Assembly (NCBI GenBank): GCA_025677815.1 | Contig: JAIXMP010000017.1 | Location: 558,001-622,000, forward strand | Source of the DNA: Phascolomyces articulosus | Lineage: Eukaryota; Mucoromycota; Mucoromycetes; Mucorales; Lichtheimiaceae | Reading direction: 5' to 3' | DNA length: 64,000 nt | Part shown: piece after piece, positions 11,723 through 23,075 of the stretch | Position numbering within the stretch: position 1 is the stretch's first letter | How the letters are laid out: each line of letters opens with the position of its first letter | Notes under the pieces: generated by a model | What the model was told of the DNA's origin: nothing | Database searches by the model: none | The model's input: only the letters and a program-made list of their open reading frames with translations | Position numbers and translations under genes: made by a program

Positions 11723-12838
11723 TTAAAAATCTGCTAAGTAAGAAAGTTGGGCATCCACATGCCCACATGTCGATCGAGGGACGGTATAAACATTAGCATT
11801 AATGCTTTCTGGTCTTGTATCAACTGCCTTGTTCCATTCATTAACAAATTTTTTTTTCCAAATTGTTGGTGATCTGGAATTGACAGCATCGCGGTTGTAC
11901 TTGTGTCTCAGTTCAGGAAAATGTCGTTGTGTTATTACAAACACAAGCAAATCTAATCGAGGACGATTATAGCGATACAAATGGTTACGCTTCAACACTT
12001 TCCAATGTGCTTCAATCAACTTTGTAGTTTTCGCTGTTGGTATGCGATCAGGAACTGCTGTACGGGCCCAGTTTCGCCATGCTTCAGGTTTATATCATTG
12101 ACGGTATAGGTACACCCAAGCATCAATCGATGTACCCTTTTTCGTGACAAAAATTGTATATCTCTCTGGCAGCATGTTGATCTATTTCACCTGATGTACG
12201 TGTGGTTCCATCTACAAAAAATAACAACACTGTAATCAATGTGAAAAGCAAACAAATATATAGAAACATCAAGTATAGTTCATTTTTAGTCAATTACCAA
12301 TGAGGATGAGATGATGTAAACAATAATGGGTTGACATCAATTTGATTATTCTTTCACGATCGTCTCTTCAACAGATAACACCTGTCCGACCCCCAATAGA
12401 TGGCGTAAAATTAATGTCAACGAAAGGAAAATCAGCATTGGCCTGGATAACATCATATGGAGCCAGAGTGGCACTTCTGCTTTCAGAAAGTTTCTTTGCG
12501 ATTGATCTTTCCAAATGCCAAAGACATAATCTCAAACACGCATCACCCCAAGTACGCTCAATGGCATTCATTTGCGCCTGGTCTTTGTCTGAGAACATGA
12601 ACATAGGATTAAATCCTTTTACTCTCAAAGAGCGAAAAAAAGATGACCAAACATCTGTTTTCGTTTGGATTAGGACCTCATTATGTGTCGTATACAAAAA
12701 AATAAGCAATAGGAAAACCTACCCCATTGACGTTGGCAACAATACCAAATAATTCTGAACCAGCACGATTCGTTTTGAATGTTGAATCAATGCAATATTC
12801 ATTGGTATGTTCACTTTCAAAGATAAATGTTTTGTATA
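11723..12838 (-). pseudogene. Mutator-like (MULE) transposase, degenerate
   Basis: Pieces of a MULE-type DDE transposase in correct order on the minus strand. First is the block around the first catalytic Asp (EYCIDSTFKTNRAGSELFG, about 12800-12740). A frameshift follows near 12685. Next comes the second-Asp block FSDKDQAQMNAIERTWGD with the C-x-x-H motif LCLWHLERS (about 12600-12500). A probable intron ends at about 12212. Then GEIDQHAAREIYNFCHEKG, a further frameshift near 12140, AWVYLYRQ, an in-frame TGA at about 12098 where relatives carry Trp, and the conserved C-terminal block IEAHWKVLKRNHLYRYNRPR. The product cannot be active. The upstream end runs into the right inverted arm. Confidence 0.8.
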
Positions 12839-13336
12839 TACAAATATCCCAACAGTGGTGAAAGCGTTGGTGTTTGATACATTACTGATCGTTTCAGACT
12901 TGATCAAAATAATAGCTTTTAGGTCCAATAAGAAGACAGAAGCAAGTATCCAGACAATATAGGAGAGACAGATACATGATGCAGCTCGATTTTGGTAAGC
13001 TCAGTGTTGAAAATGATGATGATGGGAAGTCTGCTAGTCTTCATGTATGCTTGAACACAATATTGAACCGCCTTGGTCATAAAAAGTCTGGATTGACATG
13101 GTGTGGGATTTCAATAACAACGATTGGTAAAGACGATTGAACAGGCTCATATACCACGTCGGACCGTGATCGGTCTGACCATTCGTTGTTGCCAATGCGA
13201 TCATTATTGCCAGGTATATCCAGTAATGTATTGATCACAATGTCTTTCACAAAGTCATGATTGAAAATGACCTTGCTCAAGCGATCGGATCCAGTGCGTA
13301 CAGGCGTTTTGTAATGAGCAGAGAGATATCTGAAAA
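12823..13336 (-). pseudogene. PD-(D/E)XK-like gene fragment, frameshifted (right copy)
   Basis: Second copy of the fragment in the left arm, in inverted orientation, carrying the same frameshifts at the same places. The damage therefore predates the duplication or was homogenised by gene conversion. It lacks the upstream sequence that could hold a first exon in the left copy. Confidence 0.45.
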
Positions 13337-13357
13337 AAACGAGTCAGAAGAAAAAAG
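12839..13357 (-). repeat. inverted repeat, right arm (519 bp perfect)
   Basis: Exact reverse complement of 10376-10894. Its inner end passes directly into the MULE remnant. Its outer end joins an A-rich tract that appears to replace roughly 300 bp present outside the left arm. Confidence 0.95.
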
Positions 13358-13484
13358 CAAAAAAAAACCAAACGCTCAAAAAAAAAAATTCAAATTGAAA
13401 AAAATCAGCCGCCTAAAACGAGCTGTATAAACGAACAACCTCTCTCAAATACTTACAAATAAACATGCTATACATTGTCTACAC

Positions 13485-13845
13485 ATGCACCATCAACTGG
13501 AAGTACCAACACAGCATGATGATCTTCTTTTTCATACCCTCAACCAATTTCCAAAATCGAAACCAACTTCAGCACATAGAATACAACGTTTAAACAAACT
13601 ATGGCCAATCGCATGTTTAATACTTCAAAACTTGATGCTTACCATCACCTTGGCAGGAATATTCAACAATATTATGACGATTATCCCAAACAGACCTTTA
13701 TCAAATGGATTACTCCTCCTCCCTCTGAAGCAGAGTAAGTTTACTATTTATACTTCTACGTATAACTACTTTTTTATTTTATCATTTTTTTCTTTCTTTT
13801 CTATTTCCTTTTTTCCCCTAGTTTACTTTCATTACTTAGTTAGAT
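13485..13845 (+). pseudogene. short spliced or frameshifted coding remnant
   Basis: One frame begins ATG at 13485 (HHQLEVPTQHDDLLFHTLNQ) and after about 40 codons the plausible coding signal moves to another frame, NRMFNTSKLDAYHHLGRN, continuing KQTFIKWITPPPSEA. That frame has a GTAAGT donor at about 13736 and a CCCCTAG acceptor at about 13821, giving ADLLSLLS and stop. No family recognised. Its place beside the inverted arm suggests a gene fragment carried or damaged by the element. Could be spurious. Confidence 0.25.
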
Positions 13846-16800
13846 ACAGCTACTACATTATGCCACTTGTTTTCTATAAACAGACTCTATACAGCCCCTT
13901 CATCTTTGTATGGTATATCCTTTTACCTTCATTCGCTTTTTACTCTTAATATCTGTCTCGAACAGAAAAGCCCGACCAGGGCGATGTGTTCAACAGAAAC
14001 TTTAAATAAAAACAAAATTTTAAACGTATAAACGAACAAAGTATACTTATACTTATTCGTGTCGATCCTCAAAATTTTACTTCTTTATAATAATAACTTC
14101 TTTTACCTTAAAAAAAATGAATGAATAAATTTTATTCACGTTGATGATAATAACAATGTTATAGAATGAATAATATCGTTTTAAGATAAAGTTTTTTTTA
14201 AGAAGATCCTTTTTTTTTGTGGCCAAAAGGAACAACACCAAAACAGGGCTTATGATCCCATACTCCATTCCTAACAAAAAGTTCCCACACTCTCCAAATA
14301 CATCTTGATAATGACTAGGACTAGGCTTGATTTGGACAATACATCTTATTTACCTTGTTTCCATCCTTTCTTTCTTTTTACATATTTGTTGGTTGTACGT
14401 ATATTTTATTAAAAACAAGATTTAAAAGGGACCTTTTTTCTGGCATCATTGTACGACCCTCTCTATCTCTTCTATACTTGTTTATCATATCCAATCTTTT
14501 CTAATCTTCTTCTTATGGTAGAATATGACTTATAATCTGAGTAAAAAGAAAAATATGGAATCATTGGCTATTATTTTATAAGAAAAAAAAAGAAGGTTTT
14601 ATATCTCTTGTCAAAAGGGTGATTTTTTTTTATCAATCCATTTTCTGTACTTTTTTTGATAACGTTAACTAGTATGGTTTTTTTATATACAACATAAGAA
14701 AAACCTATGTCCACACTCCTCCACAAGAGCACCTACCACATGCATCGTTGGATTGTAGTCATAGTAAAAATTGCATAATAAATAGTAACAGAATAATAAT
14801 AGTAACAAATTTATAAATATAGAATCGTATATACATATATATATGTTCCCGTTTAAATTATGCATGTTATTTATTTGTATATTTTTGCGTAGTTTGTTTT
14901 ATCCTTTTTAAACAAAATGATTCCATAATGATGGATGAATGAACAACACCATTCATCATCTACCATGTTAATATTATTTATAGATTTATCTCTATTACAA
15001 CAAAATATACCGGATTGAACAAAGGATTAAAATATTCTATATAAGGATTATTATAAAGCTGAGCTCGATCATTATTGAAAAGGAGTGTAATAAGAAGCTA
15101 TCATCTTTAGTGCCATAAACCCAAGCCCCATATTTTTAGTAATAACAGATCAAAGACGAATAAGTTTATATTAAGCTCAAGGTATCTATTTTTGAACTGG
15201 GGAAGCCTTTCAATTTACTGAAGTAACTGGCATTACGTAAAAAAAAATACATTTTTTTTGCCAAATGCTTATGGATTATTATTTTTATTGATCTAAAATT
15301 CCTCTTATTCAATATATATTATTACATTTGCATTTTTATATTGTGCAAAGTAATGCTTTTGAATGGTAAGTTAGATTCCAAGAAGCAAGACATTTTTAAT
15401 GGATCCTATAACAAAACAAGAATAAAAAAAGATGATTGATGGAAAAAGAGCAAATAGACGCCTATCATACGAATCAATTGTTATGAATAGTAATAAAAAA
15501 AATACTGGTATCCACTTTCACATCATCATTCAATAATATGATTATACCATTACTTCTTCCTTCCTGAATCTACCGTTGCGGGGCGTACAAAGATGTGCTG
15601 TGCGGGATAATAATATATATATTCTGATGTGGAGAAATGATGTGGAGAAATGGGATGGTTTTTTTTAGGTTTTGTAATGCGGAGAGATTGTATCAACATT
15701 TTTGTTGTCTTATCAACTTTATCTTCCGGTTGAGGCCTTTTTTTGTAACAGTAAAGCGATAACTACAACAAAACTTATTTTATAATACATACTCGCTCCT
15801 TGAGTTCTTCCATCGATTATTCTTAAAAAAAATGACTCAGCTCAACAATGATTCATTTTTATATTAACCTCTCGTTATTGTCTTTGTACTTGGGGTCAAC
15901 AACATTTATAATATATGCTAGACATGATACCACTATGACTAGTAGTAGATGATTACGTATTGTATTCAAAATGGGGATATAATGAAATAAGGAAAAATGG
16001 ATGATGGGAAACAGAATCAAAACATAAAAAAAATTGTTCTCAGAGTTATGTCTCATCATCATCATCATCATCATTATCCAAGGGCTGAAAAAAAAACACT
16101 ACTTATTGCAAAACTATTTTCTAAAACGGGTGGGCTTCTTTGGTAAGCTGTCACAATCATATGATGAGCCAATGGCAAAAAAGACTTCCGTGAACTGATA
16201 GTAGTACAATTTACCCTATTTGTTCAATTGTGAATTGTAACAGCACATGGTATATAATTTCTTCATTGAAAATAATGTTGCGTTGCTTCAAAAAAGAAAA
16301 AGAAAAAAGGTTGGTCAATTTCTCACGGTCTTTTCCTATTTTCTTCTTTCAATAATGAAATTGGTTGATCCGTTCTTCGTTCGTGCTGCATATCTATTCC
16401 ACTAATAGTATCTTATCTTTACAAGTGATTTATTATCAAAAGTTGTAAAATGTAGATTGAATCCTTACAAAAAGAATGAAACTAATCAATATTTTCACAT
16501 ATTAATAATGGTTATTATTTTCAAATGGTTTGCGTAGTAGTAGTAATTGAAGGTAGAAAAAAAGAAAAAGCGTACTAATCAAGTTAGTAAATATTATAAA
16601 TAATAATAATAAAAAAGGTGGGAGTAACCAATATTAAGGACATGGAATATGATTTGATAAAATTCCCAAGTATCAAAAAAAGGTAAATGTGTGAGCGTAT
16701 CATCATGAAGAAAGAAACATGGGGCTGCGAACCGACATCTTTGTACTTCCCCACTCCAAGAATATGTAATACCCTTTTTTAACCATTTACACAGTTATTC

Positions 16801-17746
16801 CTTATTTTCTCTCTCTCTCGTGTTGTTCTATTGTTGTTGTTGTTGTTGAATTTGAATAGTAGTATGCAAGAGGTTCTATTTTTTTTTTTTTTGGTTGTGT
16901 GATCGAATTGGCAGCCAAATCCTTTGATCCACAATGACATAATTATCGTGTACCAATATAAAAAAGAACCGCAACAAGAAAAACCTATTAATAAACAACA
17001 ACAAATACGCAAGCAGAAAATTTTAGAAACACTGGATTGCCAATCCTGGTTACATGTGAACCTCTGTTTTGCAGAAAACTAATCCATTTTTGTTCATCAT
17101 GACGGGAAGAAAGTTTCTCTCTCTCTTGGCTTTGAGTAACACCACTTTTTTCATAAGGCAAATCGGTTCATTTCCTTGCTGAGTCGACACTTTGGTTGCT
17201 GGTGTGTGAATGTTACTCCTTTATACTTTGTTGTTGGACAGACGGATCGATGATTGACTATTACAGGAAATATAGTTACGACCATTCTTTCTGTATATAT
17301 AATAATCCTATCTTCTATGAATCGTTACCGGAATAACAATAAGATCCAATGCTATTTTTTTCCGTTCCATTGGATGTATTTTTTTTAGGTTGCCATGTCA
17401 ACTTATTGACAAGATGAGATGGGAGAAAGAGGAAAAAAAGAAAAGTGGAGATAAAAAATCTAGATCGAGTGATTCATTGGATTTACCAACTTGGCTTTTT
17501 TTTTTCGCTTCTCCCCTCATTTAAAGAAGGTTTATAATGAATAGAATCTGAGGAAAGATTCAAGTGAAATGGGCAAATACAAAAAAAAAAAAAACCAAAA
17601 AATCCACGCATTCGTTTCCCAAAATACACAATTCAAAAAATATATATAAAACATTCAAAAGAAACAGAATTTATCAATTTTTTTTCTCTTACCTTTTCTC
17701 TTATAACAATACCCATTCTTCTCTCACCTTAATTTTTTTTTTAGTA
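13846..17746. other. gene-free spacer
   Basis: About 3.9 kb of AT-rich DNA with no convincing coding frame. It contains a 13-bp tandem duplication (GATGTGGAGAAAT twice, about 15625-15650) and a (CAT)n run at 16051-16072. The last 200 bp before 17747 form the promoter and T-rich leader of permease 1. Confidence 0.5.
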
Positions 17747-19495
17747 ATGAGTGAAAAGATTGCCAAGTCAGCTAGTACAGATACTTTTGAATCACCAACA
17801 GGTCCTCTTCGGAAAACAAGTCGTCTACGTAAGGATATAACTATTACTTCTATACATCTTTTTATATTGCATTGCTATAATACTTATTATTGTTATTGAT
17901 GTGACATTGAATCAATATATATATATATACAGCTTTCGATCATAAAGAAAAGTTCCATGATCCAAATTTTGATGTAGATCGTTCAAATGCTGGAAGATCA
18001 ATATCTGCATACAACAATATTGTATGCTGTGTATGCGGAACGGGAATGCTTGTACGTATATATGATAAGAATCAACTATGAAAAGGAATTAGATATTTAA
18101 TGCAAGATTTATTTACCTATAGTCGCTTTCATCCGTTCTCGCATCCGGAGGTTGGGGTGCATTGGCACTTTTGCTTTTATGTTGGTGGATGGTGATGGTA
18201 AGGAACTTTATATATATATACCATCTATTATCAAAAAGTCCATAGTAGATTAAATAAATGAAACCCATCTTATCATTGATACTCTATTTATTGATCATGA
18301 TTACTAAAAAAAATTATATAATAGTATGCTTCCATTATTCTTATTCGATGTCTGTATTTTGGTGGAGATAAAAGATTACCTTCAGTCAACAGAGTGGCTA
18401 CAGCAGCATTTGGACGTTGGGGTGGCTATACTTCATTTTTCTTCAACTCATGGCTACTTCTTGGTACACCTATTCTCTATCTTGTTCTTTGCGGCCAAAA
18501 TCTCAATGATTTATGTCAAGGAACAGCAGGAGAAATTGGACAACTTTACTGGACGATTATTTTTGCCGTCGCTATCTGGATTCCTTTTGTCTTTATGAAA
18601 ACCATGGATAGTTTGAGTTGGACCTCCTTCCTTGGTGTGCTTGTTACACTTGGAACTACATTTATTTGTGTCATTGAAGCAGCTAGGGATCGTCCTAACC
18701 AAATGGATACAGTCAAAGAAAATATTGTTTGGGAAGGTTGGCCAGGTGCCATTGCTATTATTGCATTTTCTTTGGGTGGTAATGTTGTCTATCCTAATTG
18801 TGAAGCTGCCATGAAACGTCCAGAACGTTGGCCCATAGTGGCCATGTCGGGTATCACCAGCTGTGCTCTTTTGTATATTATGATTGCTATTCCTGGTTAT
18901 CTTATTTATGGTGAAACGGCTCAGAATCCTATTTATAATAGTATCCCTCATGGTGTTGGAAGAATTATTGCTATTGCTATGGTCACGGTCAATCTTACTG
19001 TGAGCACCCCCATCTTTGCAGGTTCCTATGTACTCGATTGTGAAAATATGATGAATATTACTGTTGAAAAATTAGGAAAGAAGAAAGAATTTTTGTTCCG
19101 TGCCATTTGGCGAACTTTTAGTAAGTCCTTTTTTTTTTATGGAGAAAGAAATCCATCCTTCTGTTTCTCATTTTATTACATCATCATAATAAGAATCGAT
19201 GGTACTAACCAAATATTTTTTTCATATGACTATAGTTATGGTCTTCATGACAGTGATTGCATGCACCGTTCCTCACTTTTCACCTCTTATGAGTCTTTTC
19301 GGAGCCTTTGGCTATAGCACTACTATTTTTATCATTCCAGTTGTTTGCTACTGGAAATTAACAGGCTTTAGAAACAAGCCTGTATATGAGATTGCTTGGG
19401 GTTTCCTTGCGCTTTTGATGGGTACCGTAGGTCTTATTTTTGGTACTTGGGATGCTGTTACAGCTTTGATTGAAGCATATACTGGGGAAGAATAA
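17747..19495 (+). CDS. amino-acid permease, Aa_trans family (tandem copy 1)
   Basis: Predicted 443-aa multi-pass transporter of the Aa_trans (SLC32/36/38, yeast AVT-like) superfamily, moving amino acids across the plasma or vacuolar membrane. Exons: 17747-17828, 17933-18051, 18123-18197, 18325-19120, 19236-19495; all GT-AG and in frame. The N-terminal cytosolic segment ends DPNFDVDRSNAGRS. Helix 1 contains NNIVCCVCGTGMLSLSSVL, the typical Aa_trans first-helix region. Later landmarks are GGNVVYPNCEAAMKRP and PGYLIYGETAQNPIYNSIP. The last exon adds helices ending FGTWDAVTALIEAYTGEE. It is the first of three tandem paralogues on the same strand. Substrate and membrane cannot be read from the sequence. 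Confidence 0.92.
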
Positions 19496-22400
19496 GTATT
19501 TTATTGTATTATAGTTGTTCTACTTTAATTTTTTTAATTACTTTCAGTTATTATTATTATTATTATTTTGTATGTATTTTTTGTTGTTAGTTCTTATTAT
19601 ATAATAATCTATAAATATTTTTATTTTTTTACAAATTCCATTATTATATCTAATAAGTTTTTATAGATTATGAAAGAAAACAAATGTAATGTCGTAAACG
19701 ATGATACACTTTTTTTCATTATGCATATTTGCACGCTCAAGAAGCTGAGTGTCAAGCTGCATAAAAAAGAAAATACTGATTGACCAATGTACACAACCTT
19801 ATCTTTATACTTCTTCGTTTCACCTTATTGGCATCGAGCTTACCAACTATAACACTGATGCGCATGGAGGAATTGAATTTGTAAAATCCATTTCAAAATT
19901 GAATATAAAAATCAGAAAAATAAACTGATCTTTTCGTTGCTTTAATATCACTTTCACTTCTTTAGTTTGAACTGGATTATTTCTGTCGACCTAAAAAAAA
20001 AGTATAGCGAAGTTCCTATTATTTAAAGGGGGGATTGAAAAAGACAAAAAGATATTGGAAAGTCCATTTGTCGTAATATCAAAATATGAATGTCTTAAAA
20101 AGAACACCATCCTTTTTATCATCAATCATACTGTTACTATAAGATCTAGTGTAATTGTTGACATTTATAATTTCAAATGTACAAATAAGAATTTTATTTA
20201 TATATTTCTGAAGTTCTTTAATTCTATTTTTGGATAAATTACCTATCGAATATCAAGCTGACAAATGTGAATATTTCACACTTTATTTCATGACAAATAA
20301 CAAACTGTTGGGGGCCATCTGAAGCAAAGATGAAAAGCGTTTTTTGTCATAATTAACTAAATATGGTTTCCAAATTGTACCATATTTTTTAGTAATAGAA
20401 TTATTTGAAAACTTTTTGTTTATAGATTTGTAGCTATCATTAGAAAGACGGGTATAGTCATCGTTAGTATATAAATCAACAGAATTTTTCTTCGTCAGCG
20501 TGGGAATTATTTTTTAAAGAGATGTTGATGATGGGTTAAGTATTTTTGTCAATGGATGGTATACTTTTATTATTTCTTGTCTTCCAGCTATATATTAATA
20601 AGTATTCTGCCATTGAAAATATATAAAGGATATTGAAGGTATAAAAATCCAAGGACGATAAAATGTGACATTTCATACTTGAAGAAAAAGAGTGCATTTC
20701 GGTGTATTAAAGCAAGCTTGTATATTCAATCAAAGGTTCTCATATTTTTTGCTAAAAGTTACGTAAGAATAACATGTCATATTATTGCAATTAAAAAGAA
20801 TAATTAGCTAGTAGATACATGTGATGCTTTCTTATACACTTTAACTACAATAGGTATAGCAAAAACATACTTTGTTTCAATATCAATATACATTTACAAT
20901 GCTTTTTATATAATAGAAAAATGGGATGTGTATCACTCTCCCAACCTCACTGTAACAGTTTTTTATGCCTTGGTCTTCTATTCAGACGGAAAAAGTTTTA
21001 GCGGTGTCTGGAAATTACGCATGTACACCGAGGTGGAAAATAGGAAAAACAGTATCAATTCCGCTCATTTCTCAAAAGAAAAGTTGGAATCAATCCAAAT
21101 GTCACTACCATATTATATATAAGGCGCTTTGTTTCTTTTTTCTTTTTTTTCAAAGAAAATAAACACTAAGTAAGCAAATGTAACTAATAGTATCCTCCCC
21201 TTTTTTTTTAACTGTGATAAATCTCGGATAGATCTGTACCATCTAACTATATCATCCTTATTAACTAAAATATTAAAATTTGAGATAAGCTTTTCTGTAT
21301 AAATCTTGATTTGGGCAAGGCTTATGCTATTCAATTCATTTTAATCCTTATTCATCTTACTTGATACAAATGGATTGTGGGAAAAAAAAATAACTGGAAA
21401 CTATCTTGATCATGAGGTCAGGCTATTTTTTTTTGTCAATTAAAAAATTATATGATCTTTGTTGGAATAGATTTAAAGTTGATGTGGTGTGACCAAACAA
21501 TCTATCCAGGCTGTGTAATACCTTTAGTATATACTCTTACCTGGGTCAGGTCTTTTTTCCATAATGACAAAAGATATTATATTGATTCTCACAACAATTC
21601 TTCGTACGCGAAGGATACAGGTGATTATTATAATGCAGTTTTTTGATCTAGACGTATCTTGTTTTTTTTTTAGTCTTAATTAATTTTGATGATTTATAGC
21701 CACAGTTTTGATCTGAATCAAAATCGATGAATCTAGAGGAGGGAAGATGTTTTCTAAAACAAAAATTAGATTACTTATGTCTCTTGTTGTGGTATTACAG
21801 TTGGTAAAGACATATCATCCCAACCAATGGCAAAAATAGAGCTATAACGATAAGTGTCGTCATATATGATAAAACAAAGTTGATTCTCTTTACAACACAT
21901 GTGATAACACTTCCTTAAATTCCATTATCTTCTGTATCTCATTACCTTTATATTCTGATCAACGATTAAGTTTATTAATTTCTCACGAAGGAATCATTAT
22001 TGTACGTACGTTAAAATATATAGTTGTTTTATTGTTGAAGTATAGAGCTGCCATGATTTATCATAGTTTAAAATAAACACTTCTCATAAAAAGCATTTTA
22101 ATGATTGATAAGAAAGGTTTATATGGGATAATAAGAGGTTGAAACCCATGCTTATTATATTTTTTAGTTTTGATCTAAAGTATATACGCGGAATATAAAC
22201 CGCACTTTAAAAGAGGTGTATTCTCTCACGTCAGGCAACAGTATATACAAAAGTTTGATTAATCAATCTTGATATTTACGTCTGTATACATGTGTATATC
22301 TATTGATATTAAAATATTTCCACAAGAGCATAACAATAATGATACTAATATAAAAAAAATGGGATATGTTGTGCCATAATAGCTCTACAGTAACCCTTAT

Positions 22401-23075
22401 AAATCCAAAATTTTTTTGACAAATTTGGAAGTCGTGGGACATGTGAGCATTTTTACAGAAAACTCAATCCACTTTTGTAAACCAATGACATATTTAAAAC
22501 ATGACAGCGTTTACCTTATATATCAGAGTACTGATGTAACGATCATTCACGCAAAAAGGCAACTACAAGTTGTATCAAATTACAAAGAGGTGTACTATCT
22601 TCTATTATTTCAAAAAAAAAAATCTCCTATTTTATATATTATTCAATTATCAGAGTGCAGTTTTCATTTCCTATATTAAGGTGCATGCGGCTGATATCGT
22701 CATTTAGATACTACGTAAATTTACGGTCACTACTGATAACAAAGCATCGATACCTCATTGGGTAACAAGTTGTTGGAGATGCACAGTATCCAATCAATAA
22801 TATTGATTCCTCGACAACTTCGACCATTAAGAACAAGGTTTTTAAGAATAGAAATCTCGGAAAAGTTTAACTGATAATGATACGTATTGGCCTGCTACTT
22901 CTTCTTCCGACCATTGAAAAGTTAATCACCCACATATATATATATATATAGTAGTCTACCATTCAATTGAATTTCTTGATAAAAATCCCCTTTCACTCTT
23001 TATTTTATTACTATATTTTCTTCCTTGTTCTTTTTCTTTTTTTTTTTTTTTTGTATATTACCCTGTAATACATCA
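19496..23075. other. spacer between permease copies 1 and 2
   Basis: About 3.6 kb, AT-rich, without recognisable genes. The open frames near 20928-21162 have no motif and are not supported by splice structure. The final stretch (22980-23075) is T-rich leader for copy 2. Confidence 0.5.

Larger units (their letters stand above)
10008..13408. mobile_element. decayed mobile-element region with long inverted arms and MULE remnant
   Basis: Two perfectly identical 519-bp inverted arms (10376-10894 and 12839-13357; mirrored positions sum to 23733) flank about 1.9 kb containing Mutator-like transposase remnants on the minus strand. Outside the perfect arms both ends contain CTGATTTTTTTCAA followed by C/T and TTGA (from 10008 rightwards; mirrored at 13408 leftwards), so the duplicated unit probably runs to about these points. 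The left side has some 300 bp that the right side lacks. No clear 8-11 bp target-site duplication could be seen at either candidate boundary. It may be a MULE with captured sequence in its terminal repeats, or an inverted duplication unrelated to transposon ends. Boundaries are approximate. Confidence 0.65.

Noticed and set aside
16051..16072. Trinucleotide CAT array as a possible CRISPR-like or regulatory repeat
   Set aside because: Simple microsatellite without spacers; no biological signal beyond slippage.
18511..18951. 146-codon minus-strand frame opposite permease 1
   Set aside because: It is the antisense shadow of the conserved permease coding exon; similar antisense frames occur opposite copies 2 and 3.
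20928..21162. Two overlapping frames of about 65 codons in the spacer after permease 1
   Set aside because: No motif, splice support or leader; two frames over the same DNA at this length are compatible with chance.
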